Part shown: one piece after another, positions 35,447 to 43,253 of the stretch
Position numbering within the stretch: position 1 is the first letter of the stretch
Layout of the letters: every line of letters starts with the position of its first letter
Source of the DNA: Phycisphaeraceae bacterium
Lineage (GTDB): Bacteria; Planctomycetota; Phycisphaerae; Phycisphaerales; UBA1924
Assembly (NCBI GenBank): GCA_026126345.1
Contig: JAHCJH010000008.1
Span: 1 to 48,439 of the forward strand
Direction of reading: 5' to 3'
Length of the DNA stretch: 48,439 bases
Translations under genes and position numbers: made by a program
Notes under the pieces: generated by a model
The model's database searches: none
Told to the model about the DNA's origin: nothing
Seen by the model: the letters and a program-made list of their open reading frames with translations, nothing else

Positions 35447-36640
35447 ATGTTCATCATCCGCCGCGCCACAGCCGACGACGTTCCCACGCTGCTGAAGCTG
35501 GCCAAGATGGTCCACTTCATCAATCTGCCGGCCGACAAGGAAATTCTCGACGACAAGGCCGTCTGGTCGCGCCAGTGCTTCATGCTCGCCGCCGAGGCCG
35601 ACGATCATCGCAAATCCGCCAAGCCGTCCCGGCGCACCGGCCAGGCGGCCGGCGACGGGCCGGGGTTGTCCGAACCCCTGCGCTCCCTCTCCGGACGCTC
35701 GCCGCTGTTCATGTTCGTCCTGGAGGAAGCCCCCGACGCCGATGGCCCCGGCGGCGGCGTGATCGGCACCTGCCAGATCGTCTCGCAGATGGGCGGTCCC
35801 GGCCAGCCGAACGTGTCGCTGCAACTGGCCCGGCGGGAGATGTTCAGCCAGTCGCTCCAGACCGGCGTCACGCACACCACGGCGCGGATGCACCTGGACG
35901 AAACGGGCCCCACCGAGATCGGCGGGCTCATCCTCCAGCCGTCGTTCCGCAGCCACCGTCAGAAGCTCGGCCGGTTCCTCTCGCTCATCCGGTTTCACTT
36001 CATGGGCCTGCACCGGGCGATGTTCTCGCAGCGCGTGCTGGCGGAGATGATGGGCGAGATCACCATCGACGGCTTCAGCCCGTTCTGGGAGCACTGCACC
36101 CGCTGCTTCATCAACCTGACCTACGACGAGGCCGACCGCTTCTGCCAGACCTCCAAGGAGTTCATCCTCACCCTGTTCCCCCGGGAGGAGATCTACCTGT
36201 CGCTGCTGCCGCCCGAAGCGCGAAGGGTCGTCGGCCAGGTGGGGCCCGAAACGGTGCCGGCCAAGCGCATGCTGGAGAAACTCGGCTTCCGCAGCCACAA
36301 CCGCGTCGACCCGTTCGACGGAGGCCCGCACCTCGAGGCCATGCTCGACGAGATCTCGATCGTGCGCGACACCGAGCGCGCCCCGCTGGCCCCGCCGGCC
36401 GCCGATGCGTCGAAGCTCAAGCGGTTCGGCATGGTCAGCGTGCTCAGCGACGACGGCGAGTTCTTCGCCGTCCAGTCGGCCTTCGACCTCGACCGCAAGG
36501 GCAGGCTGGTCGTTCCTCGCGAGTTCATGGCCGCGCTCCGGGCCGAGCCGGGCGACGAGGCGGGCTTCACGCCCACGGACCGCCCCGAGCCGCGGCCCAT
36601 CAGGGGCGGAGCCGGAAACCGGCCGACGTCCAAACGCTGA
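35447..36640 (+). CDS. astA: Arginine N-succinyltransferase-like GNAT protein
   Basis: A 397-residue protein of the AstA family, which succinylates the alpha-amino group of arginine using succinyl-CoA. Seen are IIRRATADDVPTLLKLAKMV, TEIGGLILQPSFR, FWEHCTRCFINLTYDEADRF and PAKRMLEKLGFRSHNRVDPF followed by DGGPHLEAMLDEI. An inserted, probably disordered segment lies at about residues 55-85 (SAKPSRRTGQAAGDGPGLSE region), and the C-terminal 100 residues extend beyond the usual length of about 340. astD follows after 34 nt. Start ATG 35447. Confidence 0.9.
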   Translation: MFIIRRATADDVPTLLKLAKMVHFINLPADKEILDDKAVWSRQCFMLAAEADDHRKSAKPSRRTGQAAGDGPGLSEPLRSLSGRSPLFMFVLEEAPDADGPGGGVIGTCQIVSQMGGPGQPNVSLQLARREMFSQSLQTGVTHTTARMHLDETGPTEIGGLILQPSFRSHRQKLGRFLSLIRFHFMGLHRAMFSQRVLAEMMGEITIDGFSPFWEHCTRCFINLTYDEADRFCQTSKEFILTLFPREEIYLSLLPPEARRVVGQVGPETVPAKRMLEKLGFRSHNRVDPFDGGPHLEAMLDEISIVRDTERAPLAPPAADASKLKRFGMVSVLSDDGEFFAVQSAFDLDRKGRLVVPREFMAALRAEPGDEAGFTPTDRPEPRPIRGGAGNRPTSKR

Positions 36641-36674
36641 CCGGCGCACCAGCGCGGCCCGTACCATCGCCCCC

Positions 36675-38237
36675 GTGAGCACGTTGCCAGCCAACCTGAT
36701 CGCCGGCCGGTGGGTCCCGATCCCCGGCGAATCCCTGCGCTCGACGAACCCGGCGCACCCTCAGCGGTGCGTGTACGCCTGCGGTCCCGTCCCGGCCCAC
36801 GTCGATGACGCCGTCGCCGCCGCCAGATCGGCCCTGGGCCCGTGGGCGGCCCTGCCCGCCGAACGCCGGCACGCCGTGCTCCGCCGGTTCGCGTCGATCA
36901 TCAAGCAGCGCGCCGACGCCCTGGCCGGCCTGCTGTGCGACGAGGTGGGCAAGGTGCTCTGGGAGTGCCGGGGCGAAGTCGCCTCGGTCGTCAACAAGGT
37001 CGAGATCACGCTCGACCCGGCCCCGGAAGGTGGCATGCACCGCGTCACCCCCGCGTCGATCGCGCTCTCGGCCACCCGCCAGGGGCGGACCATCTTCAAG
37101 CCCCACGGCGTCATGGCCGTGGTCGGGCCGTTCAACTTCCCCGCGCACCTGCCCAACGGGCACATCGTTCCCGCCCTGGCGATGGGCAACACGGTCGTGT
37201 TCAAGCCCAGCGACAAGGCCCCGGCGGTCGGGCAGATGCTCGCGCAGGCCTTCGACGATGCGCTGCGGCAGGAGCTCGGTAACGGCTACATTCCCGGCGT
37301 GGTGAACCTGGTGCAGGGCGGGGCCGATGTGGCGTCCCGCCTGGTGGGGCACGACGGCATCGACGCCGTCGCGTTCACCGGCTCCTGGCCGGTGGGGCGG
37401 CGGATCCTGGAGGCCAACCTCGACCGCCCGGGGCGGATCATCGCGCTGGAACTCGGCGGCAACAACCCCGCGATCGTGATGGACGACGCCGACCTTCGAT
37501 CGGCCGCGATCGAACTGGTCCGATGCGCGTTCAACACCACCGGCCAGCGCTGCACCTGCACCCGCCGGCTCATCGTGCACGAAAAAGTCGCCGCCCGGCT
37601 CGTCAGCGCCGTCTGCAAGGCGGCCAGCAACCTCATCATCGGCGACCCGCGAGCCCCGCACCCGGTCTTCACCGGTCCGATCATCTCCCAGGCCGCGCGG
37701 GACGCGGTGCTGGACTTCCAGGCCCGCGCCGCCGACGCCGGCGGCGAAGTGCTCATGCCCTGCCGGCCGATGGACAACCCCGGCGGCGGTTGGTTCATCA
37801 CCCCGGGCGTGATGCGCGTCGATCGCTTCGAGCCCACCGAGCCTCCCCGCGCCGCCGACCTGCGCCCCGGCTCCGACGTCGAGGTCTTCGGCCCGCTGCT
37901 GCGGTTCACCACCGTCAACAGCCTCGACGAAGCCATCGCCCAGGCCAACGCCACCCGCTACGGGCTCGCGGCCAGCATCTTCACGGCCAACCCGGACCAC
38001 GCCGAACGCTTCGTCGCCGAGTGCCGCGCCGGCTGCCTGAACGTCAACACCGGCACCGCCGGAGCCTCCTCCAAGCTCCCCTTCGGCGGGCTGGGGCTCT
38101 CGGGAAACCACCGCCCCGCCGGCGCCTTTGCCCTGGACTACTGCGCGTACCCCGCCGCTTCCATGGTGGAAACCTCTCCCGCGGCCGGGGCCACCATCCC
38201 CGAGGGCATGCGGTTTGATGATGGTTGGCTGCGTTGA
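36675..38237 (+). CDS. astD: N-succinylglutamate 5-semialdehyde dehydrogenase
   Basis: A 520-residue aldehyde dehydrogenase of the AstD type, which oxidises succinylglutamate semialdehyde to succinylglutamate with NAD. VVGPFNFPAHLPNGHIVPAL and GNTVVFKPSDKAP (Lys177) bind cofactor. IIALELGGNNPAIV has Glu259 and NTTGQRCTCTRR has the nucleophile Cys293. The LPNGHIVPAL segment is a recognised AstD feature. The start is GTG 36675, giving LIAGRWVPIPGE at the expected position. It forms a two-gene unit with astA. Confidence 0.94.
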   Translation: MSTLPANLIAGRWVPIPGESLRSTNPAHPQRCVYACGPVPAHVDDAVAAARSALGPWAALPAERRHAVLRRFASIIKQRADALAGLLCDEVGKVLWECRGEVASVVNKVEITLDPAPEGGMHRVTPASIALSATRQGRTIFKPHGVMAVVGPFNFPAHLPNGHIVPALAMGNTVVFKPSDKAPAVGQMLAQAFDDALRQELGNGYIPGVVNLVQGGADVASRLVGHDGIDAVAFTGSWPVGRRILEANLDRPGRIIALELGGNNPAIVMDDADLRSAAIELVRCAFNTTGQRCTCTRRLIVHEKVAARLVSAVCKAASNLIIGDPRAPHPVFTGPIISQAARDAVLDFQARAADAGGEVLMPCRPMDNPGGGWFITPGVMRVDRFEPTEPPRAADLRPGSDVEVFGPLLRFTTVNSLDEAIAQANATRYGLAASIFTANPDHAERFVAECRAGCLNVNTGTAGASSKLPFGGLGLSGNHRPAGAFALDYCAYPAASMVETSPAAGATIPEGMRFDDGWLR

Positions 38238-38267
38238 ATCCGGGCGGGTTGTTGCTATGGTCTCGGC

Positions 38268-38648
38268 GTGAGGCCGGACGGCGGACCAACTGATCTCGGC
38301 GATGCCGGCCCGGACGCGTCGGCGGTTGTGCCGTTCTCGCCCCGCGGACGCGTGCTCATGGTGCAGGCCGCCGCGCTGATCGTCGCGGGGCTCACGCTGC
38401 CCATGTTCATGGGCATCGTGGTTCAGCCGCTGATCACGGCCGTCGAGCGACTGGCGGAAGTGGAGATGGGGCCGGGCGGGTGGATCGAGCGCTTCGGGCG
38501 CTCGATCGCGCGCGCCTTCGCCGCCAAGTGGGGTGGGCTTTCGTCCTGGGCGTCCTTGATGCCGCCGGCCGGTTTCGTCCTGGGCCTCTGGGTCCTGATT
38601 CGCCCGCCGGCCGTCGCGCTCCGGCTCTTCGGGAGGCTTCCGCCATGA
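38268..38648 (+). CDS. Small membrane protein A
   Basis: A 126-residue protein with two membrane segments (LMVQAAALIVAGLTLPMFMG and LMPPAGFVLGLWVLIRPP) separated by an amphipathic stretch. GTG 38268 is the start. Its stop overlaps the next gene's ATG (ATGA, 38645-38648), so the two are coupled and may form a complex. No family recognised. Confidence 0.6.
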   Translation: MRPDGGPTDLGDAGPDASAVVPFSPRGRVLMVQAAALIVAGLTLPMFMGIVVQPLITAVERLAEVEMGPGGWIERFGRSIARAFAAKWGGLSSWASLMPPAGFVLGLWVLIRPPAVALRLFGRLPP

Positions 38649-39205
38649 CTCCGCACACCTGGTTTCGGCTGCTCGTTCGCGCCACCGGCCTGCTCCTGAT
38701 CGGCATCGGGCTGCCGCCGTTGTTCCAGTGGGTGTTCATGCTCGTGAACGGTCTGACGGACCCGTCGTTTGTCGAGCTGCCGCCCGGCGAACGCTTGCTC
38801 CGGATCGCCGCGCTATTGCCGATCTACTCGTGCCAGGTCGTGATGGGGACATACCTGCTGTTCTTCGCCGACAAACCGATCCGACGGCTGGTGCGCGACG
38901 CGGTGCGCCGTTGCCCGGCCTGTGGGCGACGCCACTCGGGGCCGGCCACCGAGCGGTGCCCCGCGTGCGGCCACGCCCAAACGCCGCCGATCGTCCCTTC
39001 GGCGCCCGCATCAGACGGCCCACGCGGGATTCTCCGGATCGCTAACCTCTCCCCGTGCCCAAGACCGTCCTGCCCGATTCGCGCGTGTCGCCCCGGTTCG
39101 CCGGGCTGGCGACCTTCTGCCGCTACCCGCGTCTGGCCGACGTGCGCCCGGACAACCTGCCCCTGGACTGGGCCATCTACGGTGTTCCGTTCGACGGCGG
39201 GGTGA
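38645..39205 (+). CDS. Small membrane protein B with C-terminal zinc ribbon
   Basis: A 186-residue protein with two membrane helices (LLVRATGLLLIGIGLPPLFQ region and LLPIYSCQVVMGTYLLFF) and a cytoplasmic zinc ribbon, CPACGRRH...CPACGHAQ. The recognisable part ends at about residue 135. The last 50 residues are encoded inside the beginning of the downstream ureohydrolase gene in another frame (151-nt overlap), so they look like read-through added after loss of an earlier stop. Coupled to the preceding gene. Confidence 0.6.
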   Translation: MTPHTWFRLLVRATGLLLIGIGLPPLFQWVFMLVNGLTDPSFVELPPGERLLRIAALLPIYSCQVVMGTYLLFFADKPIRRLVRDAVRRCPACGRRHSGPATERCPACGHAQTPPIVPSAPASDGPRGILRIANLSPCPRPSCPIRACRPGSPGWRPSAATRVWPTCARTTCPWTGPSTVFRSTAG

Positions 39206-40047
39206 CGTACCGGCCCGGGGCCCGCTTCGGCCCGCGCGCCGTGCGCGAGGCGTCCCAGTACGTCAAGCGGTTCCACCTCACGCACAACATCGACGTCTGC
39301 GAAGCGCTGTCCATGGCCGACGCCGGCGATGCGCCCGTCGCCCCGTTCTCCATCCACGACACGCTCGACCGCGTCGCCGACTTCGCCACCGAGCTGGCCG
39401 ACGGCGCGCCGGGAACCCGGCTCCTGGCCGTCGGCGGCGACCACAGCATCTCCTACGCCAACATCCGCGCCGCCTACGCCCGCGCCGGCGAGCCCGCCAG
39501 CGGCCTGGCCCTCATCCACTTCGACGCCCACCTCGACACCGTCGACGAAGTCTGGGGCGAGAAATTCAGCCACGCCTCGCCCTTCCGCCGCGCCGTGGAA
39601 GAGGGATTCGTCGACCCCAGAAACATGCTCTCGGTCGGCGTGCGCGGCCCGCTCAACTCGGCGGACGATCTGGCCTTCGCCAGGGCCAACGGCGTCGCGG
39701 TGGTCAGCGAGATCGACCTGCGGGCCAGGCCCAGCGGCCACGCCACGCTCAACCTGCTGCCCATCACCCAGTTCCTCCAGCGCCTCGGCAAGACCCCCGT
39801 CTACATCACCTTCGATATCGACGTCGTGGACCCCGCCTACGCCCCCGGCACGGGCACGCCCTGCCCCGGCGGCTTCTCCGCCGCCGAGGCGATCGCCATG
39901 CTGCGGCACCTCGCCGGCGTTCGCCTGGCCGGGGCCGATGTCGTGGAAGTCCTGCCGGCCATGGACCCTTCGGGCAACACCGCGCTGCTGGCGGCGCACG
40001 TGATGTTCGAGATCCTCGCGCTCGACGCCGTCTCGCGCCGGGCCTGA
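39055..40047 (+). CDS. Ureohydrolase (agmatinase/arginase family)
   Basis: A 330-residue manganese ureohydrolase. Metal motifs: VGGDHSISYANIRAA, IHFDAHLDTVDE and FDIDVVDPAYAPGTGTP; WAIYGVPFDGGVTYRPGARF is the agmatinase-like N-terminal signature. The enzyme releases urea from a guanidino compound (agmatine, arginine, guanidinobutyrate or similar). The position next to astA and astD suggests a guanidino substrate of that pathway, perhaps N-succinylarginine, replacing the missing AstB. That substrate is a hypothesis. GTG 39055 is the chosen start, matching the usual distance to the YGVPFD motif. Confidence 0.9.
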   Translation: MPKTVLPDSRVSPRFAGLATFCRYPRLADVRPDNLPLDWAIYGVPFDGGVTYRPGARFGPRAVREASQYVKRFHLTHNIDVCEALSMADAGDAPVAPFSIHDTLDRVADFATELADGAPGTRLLAVGGDHSISYANIRAAYARAGEPASGLALIHFDAHLDTVDEVWGEKFSHASPFRRAVEEGFVDPRNMLSVGVRGPLNSADDLAFARANGVAVVSEIDLRARPSGHATLNLLPITQFLQRLGKTPVYITFDIDVVDPAYAPGTGTPCPGGFSAAEAIAMLRHLAGVRLAGADVVEVLPAMDPSGNTALLAAHVMFEILALDAVSRRA

Positions 40048-40051
40048 ACCG

Positions 40052-40543
40052 CTAGCGCCGCAGCGCCAGGATCAGTTCCACCTTCCCCACGTGCTGCCCA
40101 AGTCGCCCGGCGATCTCCACCGGCGACAGGCCCTCCTCGCTCAACCGGCAGATCTCAGCCGTCAGGGCGTCCATCGGCGCTTCCACCGCCGTTGCCGGCG
40201 CCCGCGTTCGAACCGCCCGCGCCTCCGACCTCGCCGCAACCTCCGGGCCCGTCCGCCGCAGCGCCTCGATCCGCTCGTCGGCCGCGGCGATCAGCCGCTC
40301 GAGCTCCCGCGTCTTGCGGTCCAGTTCGGCCAGCACCCCGGCGGTCAGGTCCCTCAGTTCAGCGGCGTCGGCCCTCGGGGCCGCCGCGCGGGCCCGATCA
40401 GCCCCGCGCCGGCCGGCGACCATCGCCCCGATCACCACCGCCCCCAGCAGGGCGATCCCGGCGCCCACGATGGCCCACGGCACCCAATCGGGTATCGCCG
40501 CGACCAGCAGCGCTTGCGACCGGGCTAGGGTGAGCGGGACCAT
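40052..40543 (-). CDS. Membrane-anchored coiled-coil protein with C-terminal HTH-like segment
   Basis: A 163-residue protein: one membrane helix (WVPWAIVGAGIALLGAVVIGAM), a coiled coil (LAELDRKTRELERLIAAADE), a disordered linker and a C-terminal segment EICRLSEEGLSPVEIAGRLG that reads like a short helix-turn-helix of the RNA polymerase sigma/transposase kind. The layout resembles DUF2802/DUF6115-like proteins. ATG 40543 is the start; the gene ends 5 nt from the convergent ureohydrolase. Function unknown. Confidence 0.65.
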   Translation of the reverse strand: MVPLTLARSQALLVAAIPDWVPWAIVGAGIALLGAVVIGAMVAGRRGADRARAAAPRADAAELRDLTAGVLAELDRKTRELERLIAAADERIEALRRTGPEVAARSEARAVRTRAPATAVEAPMDALTAEICRLSEEGLSPVEIAGRLGQHVGKVELILALRR

Positions 40544-40605
40544 CGGCAAGCGGCCTCCGTGCCGGGCAACTCGGGTAGAACGTCGCCACACGCTAGCATC
40601 CCGCG

Positions 40606-41628
40606 ATGGCCCACGCCACGCGTGTGGACAACCCCGGCCGGCCCCGGCCCTTGAATCGGCGCGATCCGACGGTCGCCTCGGTCGTCCTGCAATGGCGGCG
40701 GCTGACCGGCGGCGGGCGCGGGGCCCCGACGCTCGTTGCCTGTTCCGGCGGTGCGGATTCGACGTTCCTGGCCCTAGCCCTGGCCAGCGCCGGGGCGCCG
40801 GTGTCCCTCGGCCACGTGGTGCACGACCTGCGTCCCCGGGCCGAGGCGCTGGCCGACCGCGATGCGGTCGTGGAACTGGGCGCTCGCCTGGGGCTTCCGG
40901 TGCTCGTGGCCGAGATCCGCGTGCGGGCCGCCAATGGCAATCTCGAGGCCGCCGCGAGAACGCAGCGCTACCGGGCCCTGGCGCACCTCGCGGCCGAAGC
41001 GTCGCTGCGGTTCATCGCGACGGCGCACCAGGCCCACGATCAGTTGGAATCGGTGCTCATGGCCCTGGTCCGGGGCAGCGGGCCGGGCGGCTGGCGGGCC
41101 ACGGCCGAGCGTCGCGTGCTCCCGGGCGGAACGGTTCTGGTCCGCCCGATGCTGGGCGTCGACCCCCAGCGGGCCCGCACCCTGTGCCGCGCCGCCGGGT
41201 TCGCCTGGCAGACCGACGCCACCAACGCCGACCCTTCGCGCCTCCGCGCTGCGCTGCGGGCACGGGTGCTCCCGCCGCTGCTGGAGCTGAGGCCCGCCGC
41301 GGCCCGCGCGGCGGCCCGCTGGTCGCGCCACGCCGCCGAGGCCCAGGCCCTGGTGCAGCACCTGGCCACGGCGCTGGGGCCCGGGCCCTGGGCACGGGCC
41401 GACCTGCGCGCGGCCAACCCCCTGGTGATCGGCCAGGCGCTGCGCCTGGCCGCGGCCCGGTGCGGCGGTGGGGGGGATCGACTGACGGATCGTGCGGTGC
41501 GCGAGGCGGTGCGGATCATCCGATCGCCGGCGACCGACCCCCGCGAGTTGACCTGGAATCGCGCCCGCGTCCGCATCACGGCCCGGCACGTCGAGGTGCG
41601 ACCGGTCGAACCGGTGGCTCGCCCCTGA
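40606..41628 (+). CDS. tilS: tRNA(Ile)-lysidine synthetase
   Basis: A 340-residue PP-loop ATPase, which attaches lysine to C34 of tRNA-Ile2(CAU) so that it reads AUA. The P-loop is CSGGADST (residues 46-53). LGHVVHDLRP, GNLEAAARTQRYRALAHLA, ATAHQAHDQLESVLMALVRG and DATNADPSRLR match the family order. It lacks most of the C-terminal TilS domains, ending near residue 340, as in short forms. Its substrate tRNA is encoded at 45398-45470. Expected essential in organisms using AUA. Confidence 0.93.
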   Translation: MAHATRVDNPGRPRPLNRRDPTVASVVLQWRRLTGGGRGAPTLVACSGGADSTFLALALASAGAPVSLGHVVHDLRPRAEALADRDAVVELGARLGLPVLVAEIRVRAANGNLEAAARTQRYRALAHLAAEASLRFIATAHQAHDQLESVLMALVRGSGPGGWRATAERRVLPGGTVLVRPMLGVDPQRARTLCRAAGFAWQTDATNADPSRLRAALRARVLPPLLELRPAAARAAARWSRHAAEAQALVQHLATALGPGPWARADLRAANPLVIGQALRLAAARCGGGGDRLTDRAVREAVRIIRSPATDPRELTWNRARVRITARHVEVRPVEPVARP

Positions 41629-41700
41629 ACACCGTCCCGGCGGCGTACGCGGCGTATTCGATTACTCTCACCCGACCCTCATAGCACCTGGTACAGAAAA

Positions 41701-42116
41701 CGGGGACAGGTCAGCGGCGGGGGCTTCAGTCAAACGGACCACGCAAGGCATCAAAAAGAATCCACGAACAACCGCATACCCATAGCAAAACCGTTGCTGA
41801 CACTGCACACGTGCGAACGATCCTCAGCACGCGGATTCTTCGCACTCGACTCCGCAATAGCACCAGCCGCCCAGCTCCACACTCTGGACAAATGTCGCGC
41901 CGAGAGACGGTTTGGTATGAACAAGCCATGCATGAAACGCCACGCCGTCTGAATTTCGTGCCTTCTCGGCCGATCCAGAGATCTGTCACGATGGCACAGC
42001 CAAGCGATCCGAGGGAACATGCAAAGCAGAGGACAAACATGTCAACGACCCTTCACGGATAGTAGCGAGTAGGACGGCGGGCGTTCCTAACACACGAAGG
42101 GCTGACCTGCCCCCCG
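41701..42116. repeat. Segment bounded by imperfect inverted repeats
   Basis: CGGGGACAGGTCAGC at 41701-41715 and GCTGACCTGCCCCCCG at 42101-42116 are inverted copies with one mismatch and one extra G. The 415-bp segment between them carries one minus-strand gene and looks less GC-rich than its surroundings. It could be a small non-autonomous element; no target duplication was found by eye. Confidence 0.35.
41726..42040 (-). CDS. Small membrane protein with internal zinc ribbon
   Basis: A 104-residue protein with a hydrophobic N terminus (MFVLCFACSLGSLGCAIV), a central CMACSYQTVSRRDICPECG ribbon and a second helix near the C terminus (SATVLLWVCGCSWILF). The CxxCxY...CPECG pattern is common in small planctomycete membrane proteins. 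The base composition is less GC-rich than its neighbours. It lies inside a segment with inverted-repeat ends. Function unknown. Confidence 0.55.
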   Translation of the reverse strand: MFVLCFACSLGSLGCAIVTDLWIGREGTKFRRRGVSCMACSYQTVSRRDICPECGAGRLVLLRSRVRRIRVLRIVRTCAVSATVLLWVCGCSWILFDALRGPFD

Positions 42117-42135
42117 AATCCCGATCCATGCCTGC

Positions 42136-42175
42136 GAGAGTCCCAACGGTCGCCGGGAGCGACCAGGAGACTCTC
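42136..42175 (+). other. Hairpin in front of the transposase remnant
   Basis: GAGAGTC at 42136-42142 pairs with GACTCTC at 42169-42175, and inside it GGTCGC 42148-42153 pairs with GCGACC 42159-42164. It ends 3 nt before the orfA remnant at 42179, in a place where insertion sequences carry regulatory structure. Confidence 0.45.
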
Positions 42176-42178
42176 AGC

Positions 42179-42344
42179 ATGAAGTGGACGAGGCACACAC
42201 CCGAACAGGTCGTGACCAAGCCGCGGGAGGCCGACGCGATGCTGGCGGGGGAAGGAGCGGAAGGCTGTCGCCCAAGTCGTGCAGGCGCTCGGGATGAGCG
42301 AGGCGATCTTCAACCGCCGACGGATCCAGGACGGCGGCATGAAC
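42179..42344 (+). pseudogene. IS3-family transposase OrfA remnant, frameshifted and truncated
   Basis: The segment begins with MKWTRHTPEQVVTKPREADA, the N terminus of IS3-type OrfA, where the usual reading is VTKLREAD. The frame then shifts near 42250-42270 and continues as AVAQVVQALGMSEAIFNRRR, again typical of the helix-turn-helix, ending at IQDGGMN. No leucine zipper, no OrfB and no clear right end are present. A decayed insertion sequence. Confidence 0.85.
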
Positions 42345-42470
42345 ACTCCCTCGGAAAGCCGCATCGTTGGAGGGCCCGCTGGTGACTCCGCCCTTCCGAA
42401 CAGAGAAGAAGCCTCATCGATGCCCGATCGGCACCGATCCGTCATGCCTGATCCGAGCTCGCACCAACCG

Positions 42471-43253
42471 CTACGGCCGGATCGTCAACGCCACCGCGGC
42501 CCGCCGGGCGCGATCCTGCAGGGCCCGCATGTCCGTCATGTCCTTGGTGTCGTAGGTCCCGAGCACCTGGCCGTTGTCGCTCACCAGGAACAGGCGCGTC
42601 GGGTGCACGATGTTCACCATCGTGCTCCCGTCGGCCAGCGGAATCTCCACGCTGGCGTCCAGCGCCACGTGCATCTTCAGGTGCTCAATCAAAGCCCGCC
42701 GGCTCCACACCTTGTCGGGCGCGATCTTCGTCCCCGCGTCCGGCTGCGTCAGGAACACCCACCGCGTGAAATCGGCGCCCACATTCTCTCCGTAGGCCTT
42801 CAGTTTCGCCGGCGTGTCGTGCTCCGGATCGAGCGACACCGACGCCAGCCGCACCGATGTGTCCTTGAGCGCCTGCTGCAGGCTCGCCATCTGCGCCGTC
42901 ATCGCCGGGCACGCCAGCGGGCAGTTGGTGAACACGAACCCGACGATCGTCACCCGCCCTCGGAACAGATCCAGCGACTGCCGCTGGCCCGACTGATCCA
43001 CAAGGTCGAACGCTGGAATTCGAAACGACTCCAGCCCGGTGTCCGGCCGCAGCGGGTCGAACGTGCCCGGAACCTGGTCCGGCGTGGCGCCCCGCGGCTG
43101 CATCAGGCCGGATCGCGTCGCAAACACAATCCCGATCAGCACGCCCACCGACAGCATGAACAGCGGCACGAACAGCCACAGCACCACCCGGAACCCAGGC
43201 GGCAGGGGCTGGGGCGTCCGGCCCGGGGCGGCTTGTGTTCCCGTCTGGCTCAC
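42471..43253 (-). CDS. SCO1/SenC-family copper chaperone of cytochrome oxidase
   Basis: A 260-residue thioredoxin-fold membrane-anchored protein. One helix (VVLWLFVPLFMLSVGVLIGI), then the CxxxC copper site in VFTNCPLACPAM, and the distal His in NIVHPTRLFLVSDNGQVLG. It delivers copper to the CuA site of cytochrome oxidase. GTG 43253 overlaps the stop of the upstream cyoE gene (GTGA, 4 nt), so the two are coupled, and the combination is a cytochrome oxidase assembly unit. Confidence 0.92.
   Translation of the reverse strand: MSQTGTQAAPGRTPQPLPPGFRVVLWLFVPLFMLSVGVLIGIVFATRSGLMQPRGATPDQVPGTFDPLRPDTGLESFRIPAFDLVDQSGQRQSLDLFRGRVTIVGFVFTNCPLACPAMTAQMASLQQALKDTSVRLASVSLDPEHDTPAKLKAYGENVGADFTRWVFLTQPDAGTKIAPDKVWSRRALIEHLKMHVALDASVEIPLADGSTMVNIVHPTRLFLVSDNGQVLGTYDTKDMTDMRALQDRARRAAVALTIRP

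Noticed and set aside
42053-42445. A 130-codon minus-strand frame over the IS remnant
   Set aside because: It is the antisense of the decayed orfA and of its upstream hairpin; no protein-like features.
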